DNA of 64,000 nt from Didymella arachidicola (GCA_016630955.3 CM050000.1:434001-498000), one strand, 5' to 3'; counted from the stretch's first letter, positions 49,057-59,778 are shown. Notes: generated by a model not told the origin, from the letters alone. A program made the numbers and translations.

Positions 49057-50531
49057 ATGGGCATCGGCAGCGGCATCGCCGTGACACTCTCGTTCATCAG
49101 TTTCATATGGCTGCCTGCTACTTTGTTATGTTGCTTACCATGGATACAGAAGCGTGAGTGATCGCAGCAGACCCAGTCACGTGCAAAATCTAAACGAGAC
49201 CAGAGATGCTGTACCTTCATTGGGTGACAATGTTCCCAGGAAGATGGCTTGACGAGCCTGAAAGAGCTGGATTCTTAAGTCAGTGTCAATCTAATTGGTC
49301 ACGGCCAACGCTCATGCGCCCCAGAAAACCAGGTCACGCCTTTCCGCATTGCAACCAAGGATGGGCACAGACTGTTCACTTGGCTTGTTGCACCGCTTGG
49401 TGTATATGCCAAACATCTGACTGACTTTACACACGAGCAATCTGGTGTCGACGGGATCACCGATAAACTTGCGTTCCGTCTGTTGCGAGATGATCCGGAG
49501 TCTCGGTTGCTCATATACTTCCACGGCAACGCGGCAACGCTCGGGCAGCAGAGACGCACCGAGGAGTACCGGTCGTATGCCTCTGGCGCGTGCGAGAAGG
49601 TCTTTGTAATGGCGTTTGACTATCGTGGCTTTGGCAAATCCAGCGGAGTGCCTTCAGAAGCAGGTCTTCGGAACGACGCAGAAGCCATCGTCGACTGGGC
49701 ACTGAATGTTGCCATAATCCCTCCCCAGCGCATTGTCCTCCTCGGTCACTCTTTAGGCACGGCGGTTTCGACGGCTGTGGCTTTGCAGTACGCTGAACTC
49801 GGTATTGAATTTGCAGGCATCATCCTGTGTGCGGCCTTCACGAACGCTGGCAGTGCGTTCGCCTCATACTCGATCGGTGGCGTCATACCAGTGCTTGCTC
49901 CTATCAAGCTGATCCCAGCTGTCCAAAACTGGTTCAGCCGGAAGATGCGGGACACGTGGAGGACTGACGTACGCTTAGCTGCACTTACCCGTAAGTTCAC
50001 GGAGAGCTCGAAGTCGTCAGGGACTTACGAGTCTGTTGCGCGTCAAAGACTATCGAATGCGGATTGCAACTAACAGCGTGAATGACAGACAAGTACTCCA
50101 AACTGCGGCTAGTCTTCGTACATGCTGAGAACGACGGTACAATGCCTTGGAATCAGACCGAAGAGCTGTGCAGGTCGACAGTCCGCGCTGCGACTGAACC
50201 AGGTGCTGATGACGATGCCGATGCCTGGAGCGCGCTAACGCCGAAGTACGAGGCGGTCGATCTAGGCGAGGCTGGTAAGCAGGAGATCTGGGAAACCCAC
50301 ACCACACGCATCGAAAAGCTCATAGCCCGACATGGAGGTAAGCGATTCCCCGCCCGTTACGAAGAAGACCAAGCAGTTGGCGTGCTCGTGGCGCGCTTCG
50401 GCTCTTCGAGATCGCTTGTGAGGATCGTCGATGTCCCTGGCAATCATACTGATGCCCTCAATTCCGAAGAAACTTTGCCCATGGCTCAGCGCAATTCTTT
50501 GACCGCTTGGCTATGCTTCAAACAGCGTTGA
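49057..50531 (+). CDS. ABHD12-like alpha/beta hydrolase, four exons
   Basis: Exons 49057-49153, 49204-49278, 49325-49990 and 50089-50531 give 426 residues. Introns are 50, 46 and 98 bp, GT-AG, with CTAAA/CTAAT/CTAAC branch sites, and joining them restores the family sequence (for example GFLKNQVTPF across intron 2). A hydrophobic segment at about residues 5-30 is a membrane anchor or signal. The hydrolase core has the HG oxyanion motif (YFHGNAAT), an alternative DYRGFGKS block, nucleophile elbow GHSLGTA, acidic residue in HAENDGTMPW and likely catalytic His in PGNHTDAL. Family members are membrane-linked serine hydrolases acting on lipids such as lysophospholipids or acylglycerols; the substrate here is not known. 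The start could also be at 48889. Confidence 0.85.
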
Positions 50532-51332
50532 GCCTTCACTTTTGTACACCAAGGCAAAGGATGCTAGTGTTCTTGAGTAGCATCGACACCGCACGAACGC
50601 AATGACTTCATCTGCGGCAGCCGGCACGGCATCTAACCGCAAGAGGCTAACTACATTCTTCTAGACCACAACCAGATGATGACATGGAGCCCAATCGCCC
50701 TCGCGATTCTCCAGACTTTCGGGCTGACGGCTTCGACCACGCGTTTGTAGGGTCTTGGATCCAGATCTATTTGCGTAATTGTGCGATCACAGACCGACTC
50801 TTCCGGCTTGTGAGGAAAATCATCGTGTTGCACACCGCGAGCAGCTCAGCTATTTGTGTTCTCAAAGAGGCGGTGCAAGCAGTTTGGAACTTAGACAGCG
50901 TCAGGCTCGCGTTGCAGCACAGCGGCAACAAGACGACATCCGCAAAAGCAACGCATGATTAATGCGATGCTGTGGGGCCAAGGTCTTACGATGCTCGCTA
51001 CTCCCAAGCGCTGGCCGCTTCCAAGACGTCTCGGTGGCCTTGCGCGTCACCTGCTTTTAGCCCTTTCATGACGTCCAAAAGCGGACGCACCGGATACAAA
51101 GCCCACCTGCGCGCTTCACTGCGGTCCGTACGCATGCCCTCGTGAATTCAAAGACCGCCTTTGTTCTCGGATTTGCTGTTCCAAGACCCGCTTTCAACGA
51201 ATCCTCCAGTCGCTTGTGTTTCACCTGTCACTGCTTTCTCCACTTCAAGACTGTTGCAGCCGCCGAACTTCCAATATTATATCGCTGTCGCCATCATTTT
51301 GGCAACCTCTATAATTCGATCTTCACAACAAC
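50532..51332. other. intergenic region, one doubtful small ORF
   Basis: About 800 bp of host-like sequence. An ATG-started ORF of 92 codons lies at 50684-50962 (+) with no recognised domain and no clear neighbours; it may be chance. Nothing else seen. Confidence 0.4.
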
Positions 51333-51770
51333 ATGCCTGCGATCGCCCACCTTGCGCCTCGATTCCTCGAAGGAGGATCTTCTGGAGGCATCTCTGGAAC
51401 CGCCATTGCCGTACTCGTCATCGTCGGCATCATCCCTGTTATTGCACTCATCTGGGTGTGCATCTGGCTTCTCTTCTTCTACAGCAACGGACGCAACTGC
51501 TGTTGCATGCGCCGCAAGACAGCCAAGTCTCAGCCCTCCACAGTCGAACAAGGTCTGTCCAGCGCAGAAACCTTGAATGAGAAGCACGACTACACCATGC
51601 CTCAGCGGCCAGTCTCTGCCTGGAGGACCGAGAGCGGGTCTTCCACCGAGCGACCAAGAGATAGCAGAGGAACTCTGAAGAAGCAACACCGCCCTAGGGA
51701 GAGTATGCAAAGCCAGTGGAGCAGCAACAGCACCATTGGTGTTGTCCAAGAACCCAAGCACGTGGTGTGA
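51333..51770 (+). CDS. small single-pass membrane protein
   Basis: 145 residues from ATG at 51333. A short Gly/Ser-rich N-terminus (GGSSGGISGTA) precedes one strong transmembrane segment at about residues 24-49, closed by a Cys-rich juxtamembrane patch (CCCMRRK). The tail of about 90 residues is Ser/Arg/Gln-rich and probably disordered and cytosolic. This N-out, C-in layout resembles many fungal orphan membrane proteins with the GGISGTAI pattern before the helix. No enzymatic domain; function unknown. Confidence 0.7.
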   Translation: MPAIAHLAPRFLEGGSSGGISGTAIAVLVIVGIIPVIALIWVCIWLLFFYSNGRNCCCMRRKTAKSQPSTVEQGLSSAETLNEKHDYTMPQRPVSAWRTESGSSTERPRDSRGTLKKQHRPRESMQSQWSSNSTIGVVQEPKHVV

Positions 51771-52461
51771 AGATCACTTCAGTGGCAGCAACTCTTATCG
51801 AGTGCTCACAATACAATCTCATTACGAAACTTCAGCCACACCAGCCGTCCTTCGAGACCAGCATCTCCTTTTGCAATTCTTCTGAATCCTCAGTTCGCCG
51901 CGTCGACGGCGAAGCACCGGCATTCAATACCTGACAAGTGTGCACACACTGCCACACATGATGCCGAATTCCGGAACCAACATGAAGCCGAGACATTGCT
52001 TCACCTCGAAGAATCCACTTACGGGACCCTCGGCAGCATCGCTCGCATGCACGCGACGAACGCAAAATTACGCCAAGAGCATTGCATCCGTCAAGTCCAG
52101 CAAAATCGCCAAGATGGACTGGCCCTACCAAGGCAGCTTTCCTTTGTTCACGATAGCAGCGATGGTGTTGAAGTTAGCCGCCTCCGGGACCACGCGATTT
52201 TGCAGACGCAGGAATGCATCCTTGAAGATCTCGCCTCCACTGCTCTGGGTGCCCGGGATCGCAGAACCCCGGACCCAGTCTCGCTTCGCATGCTTTGAGG
52301 ATACAGACTCTTGAGTGCCGTTTGCGGAGGAGGATTGCAACGTGTTGCCGCCTGAACAAGTACAAGTGGAAGTCCTTCGTTGCGTGGAAAGAATAGTACG
52401 CGAAATGATGAAGGCGCAGAGGAACTGTATGATCGCCATTTGCGACCAGGTACAAGGCTGA
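51771..52461 (+). CDS. possible exons of an unrecognised gene
   Basis: Right after the stop of the upstream gene the same frame stays open from 51771 to the TGA at 52296-52298, without an ATG until about 52047. The composition looks protein-like (His/Glu/Arg-rich, helical). A second open stretch, 52315-52461, is rich in Val, Cys and Met and ends with TGA. Together they could be exons of a spliced gene, but no convincing splice pair was found and no family is recognised. Confidence 0.3.
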
Positions 52462-53395
52462 GGCGTCAACGGTTTCGAGTGGCGCAAATACTCCATCGAT
52501 TGGACATGAGGCTTTGCTTCTGCTGCATGCTATGCAACACGATCATGTAAAGAATCCACGATTAATGCCTATTCTTAATAATAGCCTGTTCATCGCGCCT
52601 GCCTTACTTATTGTCCGTTGTCCCTGACCGCACCTTCCTGTGAGTTGAAGATTGCACCACTTACAGATCTTGACCACAGAAGGCACAATCGATCTGTATC
52701 CATTGATGCTTGACTATTGATGTTACAATTCAGACTGCGCAAAACTATTTCAAGCAACAGCGTCGTGAACATGTCATCTCCGTCTGCATCCTCATTTCAA
52801 CGGTGCCCACACATCTCACCGCCCAATCAGTGGCGCTCATCCCAGCACACCAGAATCTGGGCGATCTGAGGCGCTCCCACGCGTTCACCGTATCTGCAGT
52901 GTGGGGCAAGTCAGCCAAAACGCAGCTAAGCATCACGGTCGAGAAGCCAATTGAATGTCACCTGGACGATGTTGAGAGGAAGGTACGGCGCCGATAGGCA
53001 ACTGCCTTCAATGCGCCAGCGCCTCAACCTTTGATCATGACCTGATGCCCCTCAACGCAGTGCCCCTCTATCTGCTCGTCACTGTTCGGACCGTGATCTC
53101 GTTGTGACAATCGATGCCCGGCGCCCGCGGACAATTCACAGCACATCTCAGCGTCAGGCAACAGCAAACGGCTCGGCGAAGCGGCGCGACTGCTCGTCCG
53201 ACATCTTAAAGCCTAAGGCCGGGTGCTTTGCGGCGGGCGCATAACGAGCGATTCGCCGCCCGTCGTCCGCATCGCTACGTCAGCATCTACAAAAGTGTCG
53301 CGCAGCGCCTCGGAACGCGTCAAGGCGTTCGAGGTGTACTGCAATACAAAACCACCACCATTTCATCTGCGACAACCCTGCTGGCCCAGCTACGC
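52462..53395. other. intergenic region, no gene seen
   Basis: Host-like sequence with only short overlapping ORFs of unlikely composition. The part nearest 53395 is probably the promoter and 5' leader of the next gene. Confidence 0.4.
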
Positions 53396-55196
53396 ATGCT
53401 GAGGCTCTATCTGCGATCACGACCTGCTGCTCGCGGCGCACTACAGACGACGGTCGGCTTTGGAGGCGCGAGTTACATCAGCCTCAGTTTGAGCACCCCG
53501 ATCAAGATCGGTGAGAAGAGTAGCAGCACCATGGCTGCGCATGATGAACAGGATGGGGAGCTGAGGTCGAGGACGCAGCAGAGTCCGCTCGCGTCGCAGC
53601 GGCCTGATGGCCAGGCTCCGGGGAGGATTGCGAAGTGGTTTCCGCTGAGCGCGAGCGACGGCTTCTCGCAATGGGTGAGTAGCATTCATCCACAAACCTC
53701 GAGGGGTTGAGAGCGCTGCTAACGTGCGACAGTGGGCTGGCCTGTCTCCCATGGCCACAGAACACCGCGTCATGTCCTTCATCCCCTACCTGCAGAGCCC
53801 GCCGACACATACACAGACAGGCGCGGCGTCAGCACCAACATCGACGTCTCCTTCGACAGCGGATCTCAATGCACCACCTCAGAACCCTGAAGACTACACC
53901 ACGACAGACTCTACCGTAGATCCGTACGGCCCGCGGAGATGGAATTCGCAAATGGTCGAGCTGAGCGGCAAAGGGCGCGCTCTGAATGAGTTCAGCGTGG
54001 AGCGATTGGGCGAGGATGTTGACGAGAACCTAGTCATGCTGCACGGCTACGGCGCAGGGCTGGGGTTCTTCTACCGCAATTTTGAGGGCCTATCGCGGGC
54101 CGAGGGCTGGAAGGTGTATGCGCTGGATCTGCTCGGTATGGGCCGCAGCAGTCGCTCAACGTTCAAGATCCACGCCAAAGACAAGGACGGCAAGATTGCT
54201 GAGGCAGAGTCCTTTTTCGTCGATGCCCTGGAAGAATGGCGCATCAAGCGCGGGCTGGAGAAGTTCACACTGCTCGGTCATAGTTTGGGTGGCTATCTCG
54301 CCGTTGCATACGCATTGAAGTACCCTGGACACTTGAACAAGCTCATTCTCGCAAGCCCTGTGGGGATACCCGAGGATCCCTACGCCGTCAGCGAAGAGAT
54401 GCCCGATCCCAACGACTCCACAATGGTCAACGAATTCACCCAAGATGCAGCATCAACCCGCGACGGCGTCCAGCCTTCGACCACAGACAACAACAACTTC
54501 CTCAATCAAGCGAAGAAGAACGCCGAGAAGCCCAATCAGCCGCCTCGCCGCCGGATGCCTGGGTGGCTCACCTACCTCTGGGAAGCCAACGTGCTGTCGC
54601 CATTCAGCTTCGTGCGCTGGAGCGGTCCGTTGGGCCCACGCTTGGTGTCAGGATGGACGAGTCGACGATTTTCACACCTGCCAGAGGACGAGGCACAAGC
54701 TCTGCACGACTACAGCTACGCGCTCTTCCGCCAACGTGGCAGCAGCGAGTACGCTCTTGGTTACCTCCTCGCACCCGGTGCGTTCGCGCGTTCGCCACTC
54801 ATTCGCCGCATGCATGGTGTAGGACGACAGTGGATCGGTCCACACGCCACGCCCAGCGTCGACGGCGATGTGCCTCCTCAACATCTTTCCGAATCACAGG
54901 GCCAGCCGACGAGGGAGAATGGCTACCCGGTCATCCTCATGTATGGCGAGAACGACTGGATGGATGTTGCAGGCGGGTATGCAGCGGAGCAGAAGATCAA
55001 AGAAGAGCGCGAGCGCGTACTCAAGGGCAAGAGTAGAGAAGAGCGCGAGAAGGACCAGGCGAAAGCCAAGGTTGTCATCATCAATAAAGCGGGGCACCAC
55101 GTTTATCTGGATGGGTGGGAGCAGTTCAACCGCGTTATGTTGGATGAGATGAGGGAGACGAGAGAGATAGACAAGAAAGCCAAGAGAAGCCTGTAG
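53396..55196 (+). CDS. CGI-58/ICT1/Cld1-like alpha/beta hydrolase, probably mitochondrial
   Basis: Exons 53396-53674 and 53733-55196, joined across a 58-bp GT-AG intron with a GCTAACG branch site, give 580 residues. The start at 53396 yields an Arg/Ser-rich N-terminus with almost no acidic residues, typical of a mitochondrial presequence; a second in-frame ATG at 53531 has a good context and would give 535 residues. Motifs: HG oxyanion block LHGYGAGLGFF, nucleophile GHSLGGY, LMYGENDWMD with the acidic residue, and GHHVYLD near the end, which contains both the catalytic His and the H-x4-D acyltransferase motif of the CGI-58 family. Yeast Cld1 removes acyl chains from cardiolipin; ICT1 acylates lysophosphatidic acid. 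Either activity is possible. Confidence 0.85.
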
Positions 55197-55500
55197 GATG
55201 GCCACTTTTCTGTTTGCTTAAGACTGGTTTGGCATTAGACCCAGGGCACATTTGCTGAGAATTAGCGACCTGTAGATGAAACAGTTTTTACTCATCCCGC
55301 GTGCCTAGTATCATGTCACGCAGCTTGTCTCTGGTAGGTATGTCTTCTGGTTCGCAGACCCTCCTACATCTTCAACCACGGTACTGACCTATCACAGTCA
55401 AACCACATTTATCTTTGAAGGTATATCGCTGCTGCCCTATTAGATTTTCTGCTGTTTTAAAACACATACGCACTTCTGACCCGTAACCACATCGCCCAAC
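55197..55500. other. intergenic, no gene seen
   Basis: 3' flank of the hydrolase gene; no supported feature. Confidence 0.4.
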
Positions 55501-55809
55501 ATGAATCTCGACGATATTGTAGCGATCCGCGCTGTCCGCACCGCGCATGGAATGCACATGCCAGAGCAGATCCACCCGATGTGCGAGCACGAGCACAATA
55601 AACAGCATCAAAATACTAGAAATGATGGTCACTGGCTGACTAATGGAGGTAAACAGCAACATCACTCCGAAGATGGAGACAGTTCCAACGAAGAGCAAAG
55701 CTCTGCTGATAAAGGAGCTATAATTGGGGACAACGAGTGAGACCAGGAAGAGCTGGATGAACAGACCCTTGAGACCCTCCGTGCTGCTCTTTCGCCATTT
55801 CCATTTCAC
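55372..55809 (-). CDS. possible fragment of a membrane protein gene
   Basis: 145 codons open on the minus strand without an ATG at the start (first in-frame codons after a stop lead to GTG at 55809). It would encode two or three strongly hydrophobic segments followed by a His/Arg-rich tail. The layout is reminiscent of the membrane C-terminus of some fungal DUF families, but I do not recognise it with confidence. The plus strand is also open here (55501-55737) in a polar frame, and a polar frame often gives a hydrophobic antisense frame, so this may be an artefact. Confidence 0.25.
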   Translation of the reverse strand: MKWKWRKSSTEGLKGLFIQLFLVSLVVPNYSSFISRALLFVGTVSIFGVMLLFTSISQPVTIISSILMLFIVLVLAHRVDLLWHVHSMRGADSADRYNIVEIHVGRCGYGSEVRMCFKTAENLIGQQRYTFKDKCGLTVIGQYRG

Positions 55810-57009
55810 AAGGATTCTTCAGCGCCATTACCAGCCTTACACACGGGAAACCACTCCCTCCACTCCTCCAGCACCGCAGGCCCCAACACCACCTACCACA
55901 TCATCGGCCGCGGCACAACCAGCACCATCTATGCCACGCCTTCACACCGCTCCTCACTCAAAATCGGACGCAACGAAACCGCTCTTTGGAACGATGTCTG
56001 CCTTAACAAACAAATCCACGACGCCCTGCGTGCCTTCAGAGTCGTCCTGGAAACCCACTTCCCCGACTTGACCATCCCGCTCGTGCCAGGCATACAATTC
56101 TCGACCACACCATCATACGTGCAGCAATGGTGGGCGAATACCGAATTGCAGTTCTGAGCCGAGGATGTGGAGAGAGAAAAGGGGAGGTTCGTGTTTGGAC
56201 TTGATCGTATACTGGCTGTCCCTGTCGCTGCTGCGGAAGCGCTGCAAAAGGCGTTTTCCATCCATGTCCCGGATCGTGAAGGGCTGGTGATAGAAGGGGG
56301 TGTGTGTCTTGTCCGGCCTTACCTGGAACAGCGCCGTAGAGCTGGAGCGATACGCGACGCTAAGGAGATGCTTTGTAATTACCCGCTTTCTCTTGATCAA
56401 CTGCTTTCGATCATCGGGGTCGAGGGCGTGGAGCATATAACCCGCGAAATGGCGGTTGGTCTCGCGGTGCTGCACTGGGGTGCGCTGGTCGATGGCATGG
56501 ATGTCGAGTTCGTTCTAGGCGGTTGTCCAAGCAGCGTCGGTTCCGCTGCTTCTCATGGTCAGGTGGGAAGGCAGTCGCAGTTGTGGATCTTGGATTTTGA
56601 CAAGGCGGCGAAGCTGCAGCCTCCAGGTTTGTCAGGCACAGCGTCTTCGCAGAACGAGCATAGAGTGGGCTTCGGAGACACCGCCATGTGTGCGCAGATG
56701 CTCAAGGCCGTGACGGCGAAAGATCCGTATTTTCCTACGCCTCATGTCCAAAACGATATGGGTGATCGCTGCCAAGGCGACGATGACTGTGTGGATCTTG
56801 TGGTTTGGAGGGCGTTTGAGGAGGCGTACTTAAAGGCTGCCAAGGTATTGATTCCGAGGAACCGGGGGCTGATGGAGTTGGAGCTTGCTTTGGAAAGTCC
56901 TGCTAGTCAGAATATGTCTGGATCTTGGGCAAAGGAGTTCGCGCGCATGTGGAAGGCTAAAGCGATGGAGGGCAGGGAGACAGACGGGATGGTCGCTATG
57001 CTTGGATGA
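55741..57009 (+). pseudogene. DUF3669-type gene, broken
   Basis: One frame runs from the codon after TGA 55738-55740 to the TGA at 57007, interrupted by TGA at 56156-56158 where CGA (Arg) would fit. The product matches the fungal DUF3669 layout: a GRGTTSTIYA stretch with LKIGRNE, then CNYPLSLDQL, WGALVDGMDVEFVLGG, and LWILDFDKA with AKDPYFPTP further on. No ATG is available upstream in the same frame unless the stretch from ATG 55501 is included, which adds a second TGA at 55738. It therefore looks like a pseudogene, though an undetected intron cannot be excluded. Function of the family is unknown. It lies 28 bp from T16. Confidence 0.7.
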
Positions 57010-57037
57010 GCCATAGCTTACGTGGAGCTCTGTAATA

Positions 57038-58875
57038 ACGTAGTTTACAAGCGAGCGACGCGTACAAGCGAGCGACGCACCCCACCAAACTTAAGCACCT
57101 CTGCAGACGTGTATCTCAACAACGCAATAAAATAATAGATAGCTATTAACATAACAGATTAAGTAGTAGCTATAGGCCCTTTCTTACACGTACGTGAGTT
57201 ATGACCACGCTCTCTACACTTGCTGCAGCGCGCAAGAGACTGACGACTAACGCCTGATTGCTCTCCTGTCTGACGCTTCTCACGAGCAGTCTGCTGCTCA
57301 GCCTCACGTTGAGCGAGTATATCCTCTCCAGCTCCCATTGTTAATACTCCTTGGTGTTGTATACGCTTTCTCTTGCGCTGCCTACGCGCAGACGCTGCCT
57401 TATTTGCCTTCTCAAGGTTGGTGATCCGATCGCGCATTAGCTCAGCAGACAGCATCATCACCTCTGCCCCCTTCTTGAGCTGGTCAATTGCTTCAATAAT
57501 TGAGGCTGGCGACGAGCTCTTGTGCTTGCGTACGCGCTCACGTATTAGGCTTGACTGAGCCTCAAGCTCACGTACGTTGCTTGGTGTACGAGCCTCCCAC
57601 AGAGCCTCTATCAGGGCTGCTGGTGGCGTTGGTGTACGCAGCTGTACGTCAAGCTTTGATAGAACAACATCTGGATGGAGAGGGACAAGCCCTGCGCCAG
57701 AGAAGGCAGAGCAGATATTGGTAGACGTGAATGATCGATCGTACGCTGCCTTGATAGCTGGGAGGAACTCAAGCTTGGTGATGTGGTTGATATGGTCGCG
57801 GATCAGGCTCTCAATCTCACGGCTGTACGCGCGCTTCAATGGCGAGAAGCAGCCAACGTCAAGAGGCTGGAGAATATGAGATAAGTAAGGCGGCATGCAG
57901 AGCGTGTAGATGTTGTTCTCCTTGCAGATCTCCTGGAACTTAAGAGAGTGGTGGCTCTCATGGCCATCAAGGATGAGCAGCCGACGTGCTCCTACTGTAC
58001 GAGCCTTTGTATGAGCGTTGAAGTGCTCTAGCCACTCTACTCCTAGCTCGTTGGTAGTCCAGCCGTTGTCGCTGACTGCGATCGCCCAGTCGCGTGGGAT
58101 TGCTGCGTCCTTATACCAGGCAGAGAGGTGGTACTGGCCAGTCAAGATGATGAATGGTGGGATAGACCAGCCAGCAGCATTGATACCAGCAATCAACGTT
58201 GCCCACTCACGATTGCCAGGCTGAAGAGCCTTTGTCCAGCCTCTTCTCTCTGACCCTGTCACGACAAGCTGCGTCGTGATCTTGCCCATCATAAAGCCTG
58301 CCTCGTCAAAGTTCCAGACGTCATCATCACAGATGCCGTACTTGATCTTTGTCTGCTCTACCAGCTCGAACCACTTCTTGATTAAGACTGGATCTTCACA
58401 CAGAGCTCTCTGCCTATCATATGCGCGATTAAAACGCGTCGTAAGACTGTGTGTACGCTTAACAAAGTTGGCAGGCCACTTCTGCCCAACCTCACCAGCG
58501 CTGCGCGCAGCCAGCAGTCTATTAGCCATATCACGTACAGCTGCGTACGTAGGCGCAAACCCACGCAAGTCAAGGTCAAGTATATGGGTAACAATCACCT
58601 CCTCTTCTACCTGAGTGAGCTTCCTTGAGTTAGGCTGGCAATCGCGTCGGGCAGGTACACCAGCGCGTCGGCTGCGCAGTGTAGATTCAGCAACGTTGTA
58701 GGTATTAGCAGCGCGTCGATTAGCGTGTAATTGACCAGAAGTAATAGACAAGATAGCAAGCTGAATATCTGCTTCATTTGAGGTTATCTGAGTAGCACTG
58801 CGTTGAGCCATTGTACGTTAAGATGAAAGAGGTGGGCAAGTTTGGTGGGGTGCGCAGCTCGCTTGCCACCTACGT
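57038..58875 (-). mobile_element. T16: pogo/Fot1-like element, near twin of T13 with a different 3' end
   Basis: 1838 bp between TA at 57036-57037 and 58876-58877. The right end (5' of transposase) is the same as in T13. The left end differs: its two units read GCGAGCGACGC instead of GCGAGCTGCGC, and the sequence from 57038 to about 57210 is only about 80 percent like T13 by eye, while the rest appears identical. Confidence 0.95.
57159..58811 (-). CDS. intact pogo/Fot1-like transposase of T16
   Basis: 550 residues from ATG at 58811, identical to the T13 protein except for five residues within the last 16: the zinc knuckle reads CSKCRERGHNSRTC and the C-terminus KKGPIATT. DDE residues (WNFDEAGF, DGHESH, LQPLDVGCF) are intact. 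The changes all lie beyond one breakpoint in the zinc knuckle and go on into the 3' terminal repeat, which points to recombination with another family member close to T1 rather than to point mutation. Confidence 0.95.
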   Translation of the reverse strand: MAQRSATQITSNEADIQLAILSITSGQLHANRRAANTYNVAESTLRSRRAGVPARRDCQPNSRKLTQVEEEVIVTHILDLDLRGFAPTYAAVRDMANRLLAARSAGEVGQKWPANFVKRTHSLTTRFNRAYDRQRALCEDPVLIKKWFELVEQTKIKYGICDDDVWNFDEAGFMMGKITTQLVVTGSERRGWTKALQPGNREWATLIAGINAAGWSIPPFIILTGQYHLSAWYKDAAIPRDWAIAVSDNGWTTNELGVEWLEHFNAHTKARTVGARRLLILDGHESHHSLKFQEICKENNIYTLCMPPYLSHILQPLDVGCFSPLKRAYSREIESLIRDHINHITKLEFLPAIKAAYDRSFTSTNICSAFSGAGLVPLHPDVVLSKLDVQLRTPTPPAALIEALWEARTPSNVRELEAQSSLIRERVRKHKSSSPASIIEAIDQLKKGAEVMMLSAELMRDRITNLEKANKAASARRQRKRKRIQHQGVLTMGAGEDILAQREAEQQTAREKRQTGEQSGVSRQSLARCSKCRERGHNSRTCKKGPIATT

Positions 58876-58877
58876 TA

Positions 58878-59204
58878 TACATTCTACAACTTATGAATAT
58901 CCTCTCTGCTCGATATCTAGCTATGGCGACTCAATGGAACACCCGTCGCAGAGCAGGCAGCAGATGTACGTGAGCACGCAGATCACAAGAGCGATGTCCG
59001 TGACATCGTCAGAGAAAGAAACTTAGAGTCTGATACTGGTATATATTCCAGTTTCTACAACTAGTGTTAGCCTGTTTGAGTGGCGAGGGCGTCTCGTATC
59101 TTGGGAGATCTGAAGCTTTAATATCTCAATTGAATAAGCGGACGGGAAAAGCAAATTTCAACAATTCACATAATCATATGTGTGATGTCAATTCCAATTT
59201 CTCA
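58878..59204. other. intergenic, no gene seen
   Basis: Host-like, fairly AT-rich DNA between T16 and the next gene. Confidence 0.4.
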
Positions 59205-59474
59205 TTACTCCTTAAGGTCTACATCGATGAAGGCACGCACCTGCTTCTCCACCTCTCGAGTCACCTGTACCTCCTTCACTATCCCTGAAGCTGCCTCCTC
59301 GTCTTGCTTTGCTAGCTGCTTCTTGTCCTTGTGCTTCCTCACTGTCTTCAGGTAGATGAAGTAGCCCAGGGTAGCAAGCAGAGAAGGTGTGAAGATGCAC
59401 ATAGGGATGAATACGGGTAGGAGGATGGGGCCGACTTTGCGGTCTTCTGCGTTGATGGTTGTTGGGGACGACAT
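59205..59474 (-). CDS. small single-pass membrane protein
   Basis: 89 residues from ATG at 59474. A polar N-terminus of about 15 residues is followed by one hydrophobic segment at about 16-42 (proline-containing, PVFIPMCIFTP) and a Lys/Arg/Glu-rich tail predicted to be helical and cytosolic. No known domain. A single-exon gene of this size is plausible but unsupported by homology that I can name. Confidence 0.55.
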   Translation of the reverse strand: MSSPTTINAEDRKVGPILLPVFIPMCIFTPSLLATLGYFIYLKTVRKHKDKKQLAKQDEEAASGIVKEVQVTREVEKQVRAFIDVDLKE

Positions 59475-59778
59475 GGTGATTTCGAAGTCAGTGGTCGATT
59501 GTGATGTCTGGTGATCGTCGGGAAGATTCTGGAAGTGGAGATGATAAGGTGATCGGGGCGGGGATTAACAGTGACATTGAGGGGCGTATATATGCACAGT
59601 GGTTGAAGAACCGGAGTTGTGCGACCACAATGTAGTTAGTTGGTTGTCTCCAGGCTGATTGCGAGAAAGAACGATACTGGATCTACTGAGAAAGATAACG
59701 ACAGCACATGCATCAGAAATAAGCTACTCTCTGGTCGGGTACTGGTATGTAACATGCAATTCTCCTTTAGCGCTACAA

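Noticed and set aside
49206..49424. Separate small ORF at 49206-49424
   Set aside because: Its first part is exon 2 of the ABHD12-like gene read through into intron 2; splicing gives the better protein.
50684..50962. 92-residue ORF as a firm gene
   Set aside because: No domain, no conserved context; kept only as a doubtful note in the intergenic entry.
51142..51576. ORFs overlapping the 51333 gene in other frames
   Set aside because: Ser/Pro/Leu-rich shadow frames of the membrane protein gene.
52710..52997. 95-residue ORF
   Set aside because: Initiated by an alternative codon, low-complexity mix without motif, no neighbour relation.
54445..55152. ORFs within the Cld1-like gene
   Set aside because: Arg/Ser/Thr-rich shadow frames of a GC-rich coding exon.
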